A stretch of 64,000 nucleotides of DNA from NCBI GenBank assembly GCA_045576855.1, contig JAZNHG010000021.1:1-64000 (forward strand), read 5' to 3'. The translations under genes were made by a program, and so were the position numbers. Positions 29,033 through 38,014 of the stretch are shown here, one piece after another (within the stretch, counting starts at the first letter, position 1; each line of letters begins with the position of its first letter). This stretch comes from Colimorpha sp045576855. Lineage in GTDB: Bacteria > Bacteroidota > Bacteroidia > Bacteroidales > P3. The notes under the pieces were generated by a model. The model worked only from the letters and a program-made list of their open reading frames with translations, was not told the origin of the DNA and searched no databases.

Positions 29033-30427
29033 ATGAATAAATCTCTCAAAGTAATCCGGATAATCCTGGCAGCACTTATGCTGCTCAGCATTACGGCACT
29101 TCTGCTCGACACAACAGGTATGCTGTACCACTGGCTGGGATGGGCTCCCAAGCTGCAGCTGCTACCCAACATCATGGCCCTTAACCTGGTAATGGTGGTG
29201 GCAGTGCTGGTGGTCACACTGGTTATCGGACGTTTCTACTGCGCAGTGGTGTGTCCGATGGGTATATTCCAAGATATCTTCGTCTGGATACACAAGTTAA
29301 TTTTCGGCAAAAAACGTCCCTTCCATTACAGAAAACCTGCCAACTGGATACGCTACACTGTGCTAGGGCTCTTCATTGTGGCCATGCTGGTGGGACTGAA
29401 TAACATAGCCGTACTGATAGCTCCCTACAGCGCATACGCACGCATGGTGACGGGACTGCACATGAGTGGCGCCATCCAATGGGTGGCCATCGTCACTTTG
29501 GTGGTCATCGGACTGATGAGCTTCACGATGGGACGCCTGTGGTGCAACACCATCTGCCCCGTTGGTGCGCTCTTGAGCCTCGTGAGCCGCTACCGACTCT
29601 TCGGCATCACTATCGACGCTGACAAATGTGTAGGCTGCCACAAATGCGAACATGGCTGCAAGGCAATGTGTATCGACATCGACGGCGGCAAGCGTGTCGA
29701 CCATTCGCGCTGCGTCGACTGCTGGAACTGCATGGCCCAATGCCCGGTGGGTGCCATCAGCCTGGACCGGACTTCTAAAAAAGCCAATACCTCAGCATCC
29801 TCCAGTGTGGATTCGAGCCGCCGCAAATTCATAGCCACTACGGCCGCCGTGGGAACAGCTATGGCTGTGCAGGCCCAAGAGCAGAAGCTGGATGGCGGAC
29901 TGGCTGCCATCACCGGCAAGCAGGTGCCCGACCGCAAGACCCCGCTCAAACCATTCGGCGCCCGTAGCCTGAAGAACTTCTCCAACCGCTGCACCAGCTG
30001 CCAACTGTGCGTTAGCCAGTGCCCCGAACACGTCCTTCGTCCCAGCACCAATCTGGAGCACCTGATGCAGCCTGAGATGCATTATACCGACGGATATTGC
30101 CGCACGGCATGTACTCGTTGTAGCGAGGTATGCCCCGCCGGTGCCATTCTGCCCATCAGCAAAGAAGAGAAGACGGCTATCAGCATCGGTGTGGCAATCA
30201 CCCTGCCGCAGAACTGTCTATCTGCTACCGGCAAGGACCAGTGCGGCACTTGCGCCCGCCACTGCCCCGCCGCAGCCATCAGCATGGTTACCAATGCCGA
30301 CGGACACCCCACCCCTGTGGTAAACGAGAGCCGCTGTCTGGGATGCGGCGCCTGCGAATACTACTGCCCCGCCCGACCCATGACCGCTATCTATGTGGAA
30401 GGTCGCCCCGTGCATACAGAAATATAA
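29033..30427 (+). CDS. Membrane polyferredoxin with internal twin-arginine motif (NapH-NapG-like fusion)
   Basis: 464 residues. Residues 1-180 hold four to five membrane helices and two NapH-type CxxxCP motifs (GRFYCAVVCP, GRLWCNTICP). A first ferredoxin pair follows (CVGCHKCEHGC, CVDCWNCMAQCP, about 200-245). Then comes SSRRKFIATTAAVGTAMAV (about 260-280), a twin-arginine motif with a hydrophobic stretch ending in AQA, and a second polyferredoxin block (CTSCQLCVSQCP, CRTACTRCSEVCP, CGTCARHCP, CLGCGACEYYCP). It looks like NapH joined to a Tat-signal NapG. Likely function: electron transfer from membrane or cytoplasm to the periplasm. It starts 26 nt after the regulator. Confidence 0.88.
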   Translation: MNKSLKVIRIILAALMLLSITALLLDTTGMLYHWLGWAPKLQLLPNIMALNLVMVVAVLVVTLVIGRFYCAVVCPMGIFQDIFVWIHKLIFGKKRPFHYRKPANWIRYTVLGLFIVAMLVGLNNIAVLIAPYSAYARMVTGLHMSGAIQWVAIVTLVVIGLMSFTMGRLWCNTICPVGALLSLVSRYRLFGITIDADKCVGCHKCEHGCKAMCIDIDGGKRVDHSRCVDCWNCMAQCPVGAISLDRTSKKANTSASSSVDSSRRKFIATTAAVGTAMAVQAQEQKLDGGLAAITGKQVPDRKTPLKPFGARSLKNFSNRCTSCQLCVSQCPEHVLRPSTNLEHLMQPEMHYTDGYCRTACTRCSEVCPAGAILPISKEEKTAISIGVAITLPQNCLSATGKDQCGTCARHCPAAAISMVTNADGHPTPVVNESRCLGCGACEYYCPARPMTAIYVEGRPVHTEI

Positions 30428-30479
30428 ATACATAATATAGAAACACACATGTAAACGTAAAAATTAACAATTCATTAAT

Positions 30480-31442
30480 ATGTCTTTCAACATCAAACAA
30501 ACACTTATCGACTTTGTGAAGTACATGGGTACTTTCAAATTCTGGAAAGAACTGGTTATCATGACTCTCGGCATGGCTGTCACTGCTGCCGCCGTCTACT
30601 ACTTCTTGGTTCCCAGCAAACTGATTATCGGTACTATCTCGGGTCTCAGCATTGTGCTGGTCAACATCTTCGGCGGCAATCTGGGCAACTGGATTATGGG
30701 CATCAACATCGTGCTGCTGATTATGGCCTTCCTGCTCATCAACAAAGAGTTCGGCGCCAAGACGGTCTATACGGCCCTCATCCTGGGCCCGCTGACCAAT
30801 TTCTGGGATGCCGTCTTCCCGTGGGAGCGCATCGCCAATCCAAACCCTGTGACGGGCACACCGAGCGTCATGGGTGACCCGTGGCTGGACCTCTGCTGCT
30901 TCGTCTTGCTGCTCTCGGCCTCGCAAGCTCTGATGTTCAGCATCAACGCCTCCACCGGTGGCCTCGACATTCTAGCCAAGATAGTGAACAAATATATGCA
31001 CTTCGACATTGGCACATCGGTCTCTATTGCCGGTGCCGTCATCTGCTGCACCGCTTTCTTCATCAACCCCTTCCGCATGGTCATCATCGGTCTCATCGGC
31101 ACCTGGATCAACGGTTTGGTGGTGGACTATTTCACTGCTTCGCTCAACAATCACAAACGTCTCTGCATCGTATCGAAAGACTACGAACGTATCCGCCAGT
31201 ACATCATTGGCACACTGCATCGCGGCTGCACCCTCTACGAGGTCACCGGTGGCTATAGTGGCGAAAAGAGCATAGAGCTGGAAGTGCTTCTCAACAAAGA
31301 CGAATTCAGCAAGATTCTAAACTGGATGAAGGAAGAGAAGATTGACGCCTTCTCCACCGCCGGCAACGTCAGCGAGGTCTATGGCCTCTGGTCGAGCGGC
31401 AAAAAGCGCAAGCAGCTCAAGGAGCAGAACGACAAGCGATAG
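30480..31442 (+). CDS. YitT family membrane protein (DUF2179 C-terminal domain)
   Basis: 320 residues. Five to six membrane helices (LSIVLVNIFGGNLGNWIMGINIVLL, STGGLDILAKIVNKY), then a soluble C-terminal DUF2179 domain (RLCIVSKDYERIRQYIIGTLHRGCTLYEVTGGYSG). YitT proteins are widespread; the transported substrate is unknown. Its position between the polyferredoxin and the Tat-exported reductase ties it to the redox cluster by context only. The stop is immediately followed by a 7-nt array. Confidence 0.9.
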   Translation: MSFNIKQTLIDFVKYMGTFKFWKELVIMTLGMAVTAAAVYYFLVPSKLIIGTISGLSIVLVNIFGGNLGNWIMGINIVLLIMAFLLINKEFGAKTVYTALILGPLTNFWDAVFPWERIANPNPVTGTPSVMGDPWLDLCCFVLLLSASQALMFSINASTGGLDILAKIVNKYMHFDIGTSVSIAGAVICCTAFFINPFRMVIIGLIGTWINGLVVDYFTASLNNHKRLCIVSKDYERIRQYIIGTLHRGCTLYEVTGGYSGEKSIELEVLLNKDEFSKILNWMKEEKIDAFSTAGNVSEVYGLWSSGKKRKQLKEQNDKR

Positions 31443-31443
31443 T

Positions 31444-31478
31444 AGTGGATAGTGGATAGTGATTAGTGAATAGTTAAA
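31444..31478. repeat. 7-nt array (AGTGGAT)
   Basis: Five heptamers: AGTGGAT, AGTGGAT, AGTGATT, AGTGAAT, AGTTAAA, ending 9 nt before ATG 31487. Confidence 0.75.
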
Positions 31479-31486
31479 ATATAAAC

Positions 31487-32878
31487 ATGGACAGACGAAA
31501 CTTCTTGAAAGTGATGGCCGGAGGTGCCGTAGCCGGAGCAGCAGTGGCAGCCGGGTGCAAGAATCCCAACAGCCAGCGGGCCGAAGGCTTCCAAAGCGGC
31601 GAGGTGCCGCTGGGCCAGATGACCTACCGCTCCGACGCCCACGGCCAGCAGGTGAGCCTGCTGGGCTTCGGCATGATGCGTCTCCCCGTCGAAGGTGGCG
31701 GCAGCCTGCGCGACAATCCCGATGCGCGACTCGACCAGGAGCTCATCAACAGCATGGTGGACTATGCCATCGAGCATGGTGTCAACTATTTCGACACCGC
31801 ACCTGTCTACCTCCGCGGCATGTCGGAGGAGGCCACCGGCATTGCCCTCAAGCGGCATCCGCGCGACAAGTGGCTCATCGCCACCAAGATGTCCAACTTC
31901 CGCAACTGGACGCCCGAGGCTAGCCTGAAGATGTACCACGAGAGCTTCGAGAAGCTGCAGGTGGATTATATCGACTACTACCTCCTGCACTCCTTCGGCG
32001 GCGTGGACCCCGACGGTACCAGCGACTTCGAGAAGCGTTTCGTCGACAATGGAATGCTCGACTTCCTCATGAAAGAACGCGAGGCAGGCCGTATCCGCAA
32101 TCTGGGGTGGTCGTTCCACGGCCAGCAGTCGGAGTTCGACAAGGTGGTAGCCCTGCACGAGAAGTACCACTGGGACTTCGCACAGATACAGATGAACTAC
32201 GTCGACTGGCTCTACGCCCACGAGATCGAGGAGGAGAACGTCAACGCCAACTACCTCTACGACGAGCTGGACAAGCGAGAAATCCCCATTGTCATCATGG
32301 AGCCTCTGCTTGGCGGACGCCTGGCCACACTCAACGAATCGTTGGCACACAAGCTGAAAGAGCGCGAGCCCGAGCGCAGCCTTGCCTCGTGGGCTTTCCG
32401 CTATCTGGGCATGTTCCCCCGCATCATGACCTCACTCAGCGGCATGAGCGCTATGGAGCATGTGGAGGACAATGTGCGCAGCCACTGCCCCTGCACACCG
32501 CTGGCCGACGACCAGATGGCCCTGCTGGACCGCGTGGCCGACGAGTACGCCCACTTCCCCGTCATCCCCTGCACCACCTGCCAGTACTGCATGCCCTGTC
32601 CCTACGGGCTCGACATACCCGGCATCTTCTCGTTCTACAACAAGAGCCTCGCCGAGGGCAACATCGCCAGCGAGGGCACCGTGGAACAGAAGGAGTACCG
32701 CCGCGCGCGCCGCGCCTTCCTCACCACCTACGACAAGAGCATCGAGCGGCTGCGGCAGGCCGACCACTGCATCGGCTGCGGCGAGTGCCTCAAGCATTGC
32801 CCGCAACACATCGCCATCCCCGACAAGATGCGCATGATAGAAGAATATACAAACAAACTTAAAGACTCACTGGTATGA
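31487..32878 (+). CDS. Tat-exported aldo/keto reductase with C-terminal ferredoxin domain
   Basis: 463 residues. The N-terminus, MDRRNFLKVMAGGAVAGAA, is a clear twin-arginine signal; a Cys in VAAGCK may make it a lipoprotein. Residues about 50-340 are an aldo/keto reductase barrel: NYFDTAPVY (Asp, Tyr), IATKM (Lys), YLLHSFGG (His). The C-terminal 110 residues carry two cysteine clusters, CTTCQYCMPCPYGLDIP and CIGCGECLKHCPQHI. The tatA ATG overlaps its stop, so the exported enzyme and its translocase are coupled. Tat export fits a protein that folds with cofactors before transport. Confidence 0.93.
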   Translation: MDRRNFLKVMAGGAVAGAAVAAGCKNPNSQRAEGFQSGEVPLGQMTYRSDAHGQQVSLLGFGMMRLPVEGGGSLRDNPDARLDQELINSMVDYAIEHGVNYFDTAPVYLRGMSEEATGIALKRHPRDKWLIATKMSNFRNWTPEASLKMYHESFEKLQVDYIDYYLLHSFGGVDPDGTSDFEKRFVDNGMLDFLMKEREAGRIRNLGWSFHGQQSEFDKVVALHEKYHWDFAQIQMNYVDWLYAHEIEEENVNANYLYDELDKREIPIVIMEPLLGGRLATLNESLAHKLKEREPERSLASWAFRYLGMFPRIMTSLSGMSAMEHVEDNVRSHCPCTPLADDQMALLDRVADEYAHFPVIPCTTCQYCMPCPYGLDIPGIFSFYNKSLAEGNIASEGTVEQKEYRRARRAFLTTYDKSIERLRQADHCIGCGECLKHCPQHIAIPDKMRMIEEYTNKLKDSLV

Positions 32879-33048
32879 GAGGTTGGGAAATAGTCATCAT
32901 CGCCGTCGTTGTGCTGCTGCTCTTTGGCGGCAAGAAAATCCCCGAGCTGATGAAAGGGCTCGGCAAAGGCGTCAAGAGCTTCAAGGACGGTGTGAACGGC
33001 ATAGAGACAGATACGTCTGACAAGTCCGACAAGTCCGACAAGGCCTGA
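32875..33048 (+). CDS. tatA: Twin-arginine translocase TatA
   Basis: 57 residues, below the size usually listed. MRGWEIVIIAVVVLLLFGGKK is the N-terminal membrane helix with the FGxKKIPEL hinge, followed by the amphipathic helix MKGLGKGVKSFKDGV. It starts inside the previous stop (ATGA) and ends on the ATG of tatC (TGATG). The tail (ETDTSDKSDKSDKA) is encoded by four 9-nt units, one containing the stop, so the C-terminus is repeat-derived. No TatB is present; a two-component TatAC system is implied. Confidence 0.93.
   Translation: MRGWEIVIIAVVVLLLFGGKKIPELMKGLGKGVKSFKDGVNGIETDTSDKSDKSDKA
33013..33048 (+). repeat. 9-nt array encoding the TatA tail
   Basis: ACGTCTGAC, AAGTCCGAC, AAGTCCGAC, AAGGCCTGA. 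The SDK repeats and the TGA stop come from these units. Confidence 0.8.
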
Positions 33049-33740
33049 TGACCTTCTGGGAACACCTTGACGAACTGCGCCGTCGCCTGTGGTATGTGCT
33101 GCTGGCGGCGGTTGTGGCAGGTGTGGGCTGCTTCTGCTTCAAGGAGCAGCTCTTCGCCGTGGTGCTGGCGCCCAAGCCGGCCGGGATGCAGCTGGTCAAC
33201 ATCGAGCTCACGCAGCAGCTACTCATCCACATGCGGGTGGCGCTATGGGCGGGCTTGATTGTGGTCTCGCCCTATGTCATCTACCAGCTGTTTGCCTTTG
33301 TGGCCCCCGGCCTCTACCGCACCGAGCGGCGGCTGGCCCTGCGGGCCGTGGCCGCAGGCTATCTGCTCTTCCTCGCTGGCGTGGCGCTCAACTACTTCGT
33401 CATCTTCCCTTTCACCGTACGCTTCCTCGGCGGCTATCAGGTCAGCACCGACGTGCAGAACGCCATCACCCTCGGCAGCTACATCTCCGTACTCGGCGTG
33501 ATGAGCCTGATGATGGGAACACTCTTCGAACTACCGGTACTCTGCTGGCTGCTCGCCAAGATAGGCGTGCTGAAAGCGCAGTTCATGCGCCGCTACCGCC
33601 GCCACGCCATCGTGGTCATCCTGGTCATCGGCGCCGTCATCACCCCCACCGGCGACCCCTTCACGCTGGCGCTGGTCAGCCTGCCCATCTATCTGCTTTG
33701 GGAATTGAGTATATTGATAGTTAAACGAGTGGAAAAATGA
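33048..33740 (+). CDS. tatC: Twin-arginine translocase TatC
   Basis: 230 residues with six membrane segments, the N-terminal FWEHLDELRRRLW motif (signal recognition), PYVIYQLFAFVAPGLYRTERR and the C-terminal LTPT-type segment VITPTGDPFTLALVSLPIYLLWELSI. Recognises twin-arginine signals such as those of 31487-32878. Its end overlaps the start of the GH3 gene by four bases. Confidence 0.96.
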   Translation: MTFWEHLDELRRRLWYVLLAAVVAGVGCFCFKEQLFAVVLAPKPAGMQLVNIELTQQLLIHMRVALWAGLIVVSPYVIYQLFAFVAPGLYRTERRLALRAVAAGYLLFLAGVALNYFVIFPFTVRFLGGYQVSTDVQNAITLGSYISVLGVMSLMMGTLFELPVLCWLLAKIGVLKAQFMRRYRRHAIVVILVIGAVITPTGDPFTLALVSLPIYLLWELSILIVKRVEK

Positions 33741-36220
33741 AACGAACACTGATACTAGCCCTGCTCCTGCTGCCGCTGGCGGCTCTGGCACAATCCCCCT
33801 GCGACGAAGCGCTCCAGGACTACGCCCGCCGCTATCCCGCCGCACTGGAGCAAGACCTGCAAAAGCTGGTCTTCCAGGACACCTATGGCCCCGGGCACCT
33901 CATCAAGGACTCCGCCTCCTGCGCCCGCTATATCGAACGAGAGGCAGCCGCTATGGAGGCTGAATCGGACTGGCCGATGTACGAATACACCCTGTGCGAC
34001 AGCCACTTCGTGCGCGTCAACCTGCGGGTGATCAAGGACGGTCGCATCAGCCTGCGGAAGCTGACGTCGGCGGTGCTGCGCAGCGCCGAAGGAATTCCTC
34101 CCGTAGACCCCAGTCTAGTGAAGCACCACAGCCGCGCCTTCAACCTGGCCTACCATCCCCACTACCGCATCGTACGGCGCGACATCTTCGAGCGCGAGCT
34201 GCTGCCGCTCATCTACGACTACCCGTGGCAAGACCCGCAGCGCGACCTCGACGAACGGGTGGAATGGCTCATCGAGCGCCTTACCCTCGACGAAAAACTC
34301 TCGCTCATGGTACACCAGAACCCCGCCATCCCGAGGGTGGGCCTGCCGGCCTACAGTTGGTGGAACGAGGCGCTGCACGGCGTGGGACGCGCGGGACTGG
34401 CTACGGTGTACCCGATGCCGGTAGCGCTGGCCGCCACCTTCGATCCCACACTGGTACGTGACGTCTTCGTCCATGTGGCCCACGAGGCGCGCATCAAATA
34501 CCAGCAGGCGCAGGACACCGGCGGCACGGGCGACTACACGGGCCTCACATTCTTCACTCCGAACATCAATATCTTCCGCGACCCGCGCTGGGGCCGTGGC
34601 ATGGAGACCTATGGCGAAGACCCCTACCTCACCGCACGCATGGGCCTCGCCTGCGTCGAAGGGCTGCAAGGAGGGCACACGGCAGCCTGCCTGAAGCACT
34701 TCGCCGTGCACAGCGGACCCGAAGGCACACGCCACCAGTTCGACAGCCGCGTCAGCGACCGCGACCTGCGCACCACATACCTGCCTGCCTTCGAATATAT
34801 CATCAAGCACAGCGACGTGGCTCAAGTCATGTGCGGATACAACCGCCTGAACGGAGAACCCTGCTGCACCAACCGCGAACTGTTCGATATCCTGCGCAAC
34901 GAATGGCAATACGACGGCATACTGGTCACCGACTGCTGGGCGCTGAACGACGCCTACGAGACCGACACCGTCATACCGCGCCACCGCACCCATGCCAGCG
35001 CCGCGCTGGCCTACGGCGACGCCTTCGGGCGCGAAGTAGACCTCGAGTGCGGCAGCGGCCTGCCGGCACTGAAGAAAGCCGTCGGCTACGGCTACGTCCC
35101 CCAGAGCCAGATAGACATGCACGTGCGCCGCCTGCTGCGCGTACGCCTGGCGGTGACCAATCCGACAAGTATGACCAGTCCGACTAGTCCGACCGACCCC
35201 ACCGACGTCGCCGCCCAGAGCATGGTGCTGCTGAAGAACAACGGCGTGCTGCCGCTGCGCGGACTGCCCAACATCATCCTCGCCGGACCCAACGCCAACG
35301 ACAGCCTGATGCCCCTCGGCAACTACAACGGCACTCCCGAGCACTGCGTCACCATCGGCGAAGCCCTGCAAGAGGATATCAAAAAGAGCATCCTTAGTTC
35401 TGAAATGCCCACCGTCGTCTACTGCGGCGGCCTCAACCCCCAGCTGGAGGGCGAGGAGCTGCCCGTGGAGAAAGAGGGATTTTTCAAAGGCGACCGCACC
35501 CTGATAGAGCTGCCTCGGGAGCAGGTGCAGGAGATAAAGGAATACAAGAAGAGGGGCTACAGCGTGGTGCTGGTGCTCTGCGCCGGCAGCGCCGTATCGC
35601 TGGAGCAGGTCATAGACGACTGCGACGCCGTCCTCTACGCCTGGTACGGCGGCCAGGCGATGGGCACCGCCGTGCGACAACTGCTCTACGGCGAGCGCGA
35701 CGACTTCGGCCGTCTGCCCGTCACCGTCTACCGCTCCACCGGCGACCTGCCCCCCTTCGACGACTACGGCATGGCGGGGCGCACCTACCGCTACGCCGAC
35801 CGCTCCAGGGTGGAATACCCCTTCGGCTACGGCCTCAGCTACAGCTTCCACCAGCTGTGGGGGGCGCCGACCGTCAGCGAAGCCGACTTCACGGTCAGCG
35901 GCCTCGTCAGCCAGTGCGCTACCGATGCGCCGCAATCCGCCGTGCACCGCACCATAGTGCAGGTCTACCTCAAGACACAGGACAGCGACAGCGCCCCCAT
36001 CAAGCAGCTTGTGGGTCTCATGCCCGTCACCACCGTCGACTTCGACCACAAGGTGCCCTTCACCATCCAGCTGGACCCCTACTGGTTCCGCCAGTACAAT
36101 CCCGCCACCGGACAGATGGAGGAGCCCGCCGACGGCACCCGGTTCACCCTGCAGGTCGGTTTCAGCAGCGACGACCGCGACCTGACCGACATCACATTCA
36201 CCTACCACAACAGGAAATAG
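33737..36220 (+). CDS. Glycoside hydrolase family 3 (beta-xylosidase-like) with extra N-terminal domain
   Basis: 827 residues with a signal peptide (cut near ALAQS). Residues about 25-165 (TYGPGHLIKDSASCARYIE to HPHYRIVRRDIFERELLPL) form a domain that I do not usually see in GH3 enzymes. The GH3 catalytic domain follows (SWWNEALHGVGRAG, FTPNINIFRDPRWGRGMETYGEDP, KHFAVHSGPEG, nucleophile Asp in GILVTDCWAL), then the alpha/beta domain and a C-terminal beta domain. The linker VTNPTSMTSPTSPTDPTD (about 474-491) is encoded by six 9-nt units. It probably releases xylose or glucose from plant or host oligosaccharides. The start overlaps tatC, but no twin-arginine signal is seen. Confidence 0.9.
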   Translation: MKRTLILALLLLPLAALAQSPCDEALQDYARRYPAALEQDLQKLVFQDTYGPGHLIKDSASCARYIEREAAAMEAESDWPMYEYTLCDSHFVRVNLRVIKDGRISLRKLTSAVLRSAEGIPPVDPSLVKHHSRAFNLAYHPHYRIVRRDIFERELLPLIYDYPWQDPQRDLDERVEWLIERLTLDEKLSLMVHQNPAIPRVGLPAYSWWNEALHGVGRAGLATVYPMPVALAATFDPTLVRDVFVHVAHEARIKYQQAQDTGGTGDYTGLTFFTPNINIFRDPRWGRGMETYGEDPYLTARMGLACVEGLQGGHTAACLKHFAVHSGPEGTRHQFDSRVSDRDLRTTYLPAFEYIIKHSDVAQVMCGYNRLNGEPCCTNRELFDILRNEWQYDGILVTDCWALNDAYETDTVIPRHRTHASAALAYGDAFGREVDLECGSGLPALKKAVGYGYVPQSQIDMHVRRLLRVRLAVTNPTSMTSPTSPTDPTDVAAQSMVLLKNNGVLPLRGLPNIILAGPNANDSLMPLGNYNGTPEHCVTIGEALQEDIKKSILSSEMPTVVYCGGLNPQLEGEELPVEKEGFFKGDRTLIELPREQVQEIKEYKKRGYSVVLVLCAGSAVSLEQVIDDCDAVLYAWYGGQAMGTAVRQLLYGERDDFGRLPVTVYRSTGDLPPFDDYGMAGRTYRYADRSRVEYPFGYGLSYSFHQLWGAPTVSEADFTVSGLVSQCATDAPQSAVHRTIVQVYLKTQDSDSAPIKQLVGLMPVTTVDFDHKVPFTIQLDPYWFRQYNPATGQMEEPADGTRFTLQVGFSSDDRDLTDITFTYHNRK
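35156..35209 (+). repeat. 9-nt array inside the GH3 gene
   Basis: ACCAATCCG, ACAAGTATG, ACCAGTCCG, ACTAGTCCG, ACCGACCCC, ACCGACGTC: six in-frame units in a linker between catalytic and C-terminal domains. The core TCCGAC resembles the TatA array. Confidence 0.7.
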
Positions 36221-36292
36221 GGCGCGCCAACCACCAACCGACAAAGCACTGATTGTCAGACATCAATAGTCAAACTCCATTATTTAACAACT

Positions 36293-36540
36293 TTTAACTT
36301 GCAAAATCCAACTGCACGCTGAGGGGGTGGGAATCGAGAATTGAAAATTGAGAATTGGAAATTGATAGTTGGTAGTTGGCAGTTGGCAGTTGACAGCACG
36401 TAACAATCTGATATTCACCATTCATCATTCATCATTCATCATTAACCCTCCCTCCGCCCTGACAAGGGTCATCCTACCACCAACGTACCATCAACCTACC
36501 ACCATCCTACCACCATCCTACCATTTTAACATTTCGGGAG
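36293..36540. repeat. Composite intergenic element, copy 1
   Basis: A 34-nt leader starting TTTAACTTGCAAAATCC and ending GCTGAGGGG, a 7-nt array (36338-36393, from AATTGA-type to CAGTTGG), a 7-nt ATTCATC array (36413-36447), a link CTCCCTCCG to GGGTCAT, then five 11-nt units CCTACCACCAA (36473-36527), ending TTTAACATTTCGG. The same order appears at 52466-52713. The 36221-36705 gap holds nothing else except the fucosidase promoter. Confidence 0.85.
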
Positions 36541-36662
36541 CCTGTATCGCGGGGTGTTGTTATATCGGAAATCGGGGGACCGCTGCCGGTGCTGTAGCGG
36601 GGGTGCCGACTCCGGGCGGGATTTTTTTTCGGCAGATGCACCGCCATATCGGAAAAAACATG

Positions 36663-36670
36663 TATTTTTG
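36663..36670 (+). promoter_or_regulatory. -7 promoter element of the GH29 gene
   Basis: TATTTTTG fits TAnnTTTG and lies 35 nt before ATG 36706. Confidence 0.6.
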
Positions 36671-36705
36671 CACTTCGAAACAATCAACCACTAATCGGCA
36701 ACAAT

Positions 36706-38013
36706 ATGCAATATAAGACCTTTCTGTCGGCAGCCACCCTTGCAGTCTGCCTCTTTCTCGGTCCGGCGAGCCGTGCGCAGCACGACAGCATAGCGGAGAG
36801 CGACCCCGCCATCGTGCAGCGTATCGGCGAATGGCAGGACCTGAAACTCGGATTCATGATGCACTGGGGCATCTATGCCCAGTGGGGATGCGTGGAGAGC
36901 TGGAGCATCTGCAACGAGAGCTGGATAGTGCGAGAGCGCATAGGTCGCGACGGCCGCCCCATCCGAGGCACCAAGGACGGCGACTACTACCAGTACAAGC
37001 AGGCTTACCAGCAGCTGAACCGCACCTTCGCACCGCGGCATTTCGACCCCAAAGGGTGGGCCGCCGCCGCCAAGCGGGCGGGCATGAAATACGTGGTGTT
37101 CACCACCAAGCACCACGACGGATTCTGCATGTTCGACACACGCTACACCGACTACAGCTCCACGGGCGACTGTCCGGCGCATACCGACTTCACGCGCGGC
37201 GTGGTAGACGCCTTCCGCGCCCAGGGCATGTGGACGGGCCTCTACTTCAGCAAGCCCGACTGGCACTGCGACGACTACTGGGCCCACGAGTGGGCTACGG
37301 CCGACCGCAACGTGAACTACACCATAGCCGACCATCCCGAACGCTGGCGGCGCTATGTCGACTTCACCCACAACCAGGTGCGCGAGCTGACGCACAACTA
37401 CGGCCCCATCGACATCCTCTGGCTCGACGGCGGATGGGTGCGCCCGGCATGGAGCGTGAACGACGAGACGCGCCCCTGGCTCGGCTGCAGCGGTCAGGTG
37501 CAGGATGTGGACATGCCGCGGCTGGCGGCCATTGCCCGCGAGAAGAATCCCCGGATGATAATCGTAGACCGCTCGGTAGGTGGCCGCTACGAGAACTACC
37601 GCACTCCCGAGAAGCAGGTGCCGGACTCGCTTCTCCCCTACCCCTGGGAGACCTGCATGACGATGGGTGACAGCTGGAGCTATGTGCCGGACGACCACTA
37701 CAAGTCCACGCGCGAACTGATACACATGCTCTGCGACGTGGTGGCCAAGGGGGGCAACCTGCTGCTCAATGTGGGACCCGACGCCGACGGCAACCTGCCC
37801 GCCGAGGCACTGCAACGCATGGAGGAGATGGGACGCTGCATGGACAAGATAGGCCACGCCATCTATGGCTCCCGCCCGCTCTACCCCTACTGCGACGGCA
37901 ACCGCCGCTACACACAGAGCAAAGACGGCTCGGTGCAATACGAGCTCACGCTCACCGACAGCTTCCCCTACGCCACAGTGCGCGAGCTGAAAGGGAAAGC
38001 TCGCAGGAAATAG
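36706..38013 (+). CDS. Alpha-L-fucosidase, glycoside hydrolase family 29
   Basis: 435 residues with a signal peptide (cut near SRAQ). LKLGFMMHWGIYAQWG, YVVFTTKHHDGFCMF, and the nucleophile Asp in DILWLDGGWV are diagnostic; GGNLLLNVGPDADG marks the end of the barrel. It stops soon after the barrel, so the usual C-terminal beta-sandwich is absent or minimal. Together with GH3 and the T9SS protease it suggests use of host or plant glycoproteins. Convergent with miaA, one base apart. Confidence 0.94.
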   Translation: MQYKTFLSAATLAVCLFLGPASRAQHDSIAESDPAIVQRIGEWQDLKLGFMMHWGIYAQWGCVESWSICNESWIVRERIGRDGRPIRGTKDGDYYQYKQAYQQLNRTFAPRHFDPKGWAAAAKRAGMKYVVFTTKHHDGFCMFDTRYTDYSSTGDCPAHTDFTRGVVDAFRAQGMWTGLYFSKPDWHCDDYWAHEWATADRNVNYTIADHPERWRRYVDFTHNQVRELTHNYGPIDILWLDGGWVRPAWSVNDETRPWLGCSGQVQDVDMPRLAAIAREKNPRMIIVDRSVGGRYENYRTPEKQVPDSLLPYPWETCMTMGDSWSYVPDDHYKSTRELIHMLCDVVAKGGNLLLNVGPDADGNLPAEALQRMEEMGRCMDKIGHAIYGSRPLYPYCDGNRRYTQSKDGSVQYELTLTDSFPYATVRELKGKARRK

Positions 38014-38014
38014 A

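Noticed and set aside
33737..33800. GH3 enzyme as a Tat substrate because it overlaps tatC
   Set aside because: Its N-terminus (MKRTLILALLLLPLAALAQ) is an ordinary Sec signal without a twin-arginine motif.
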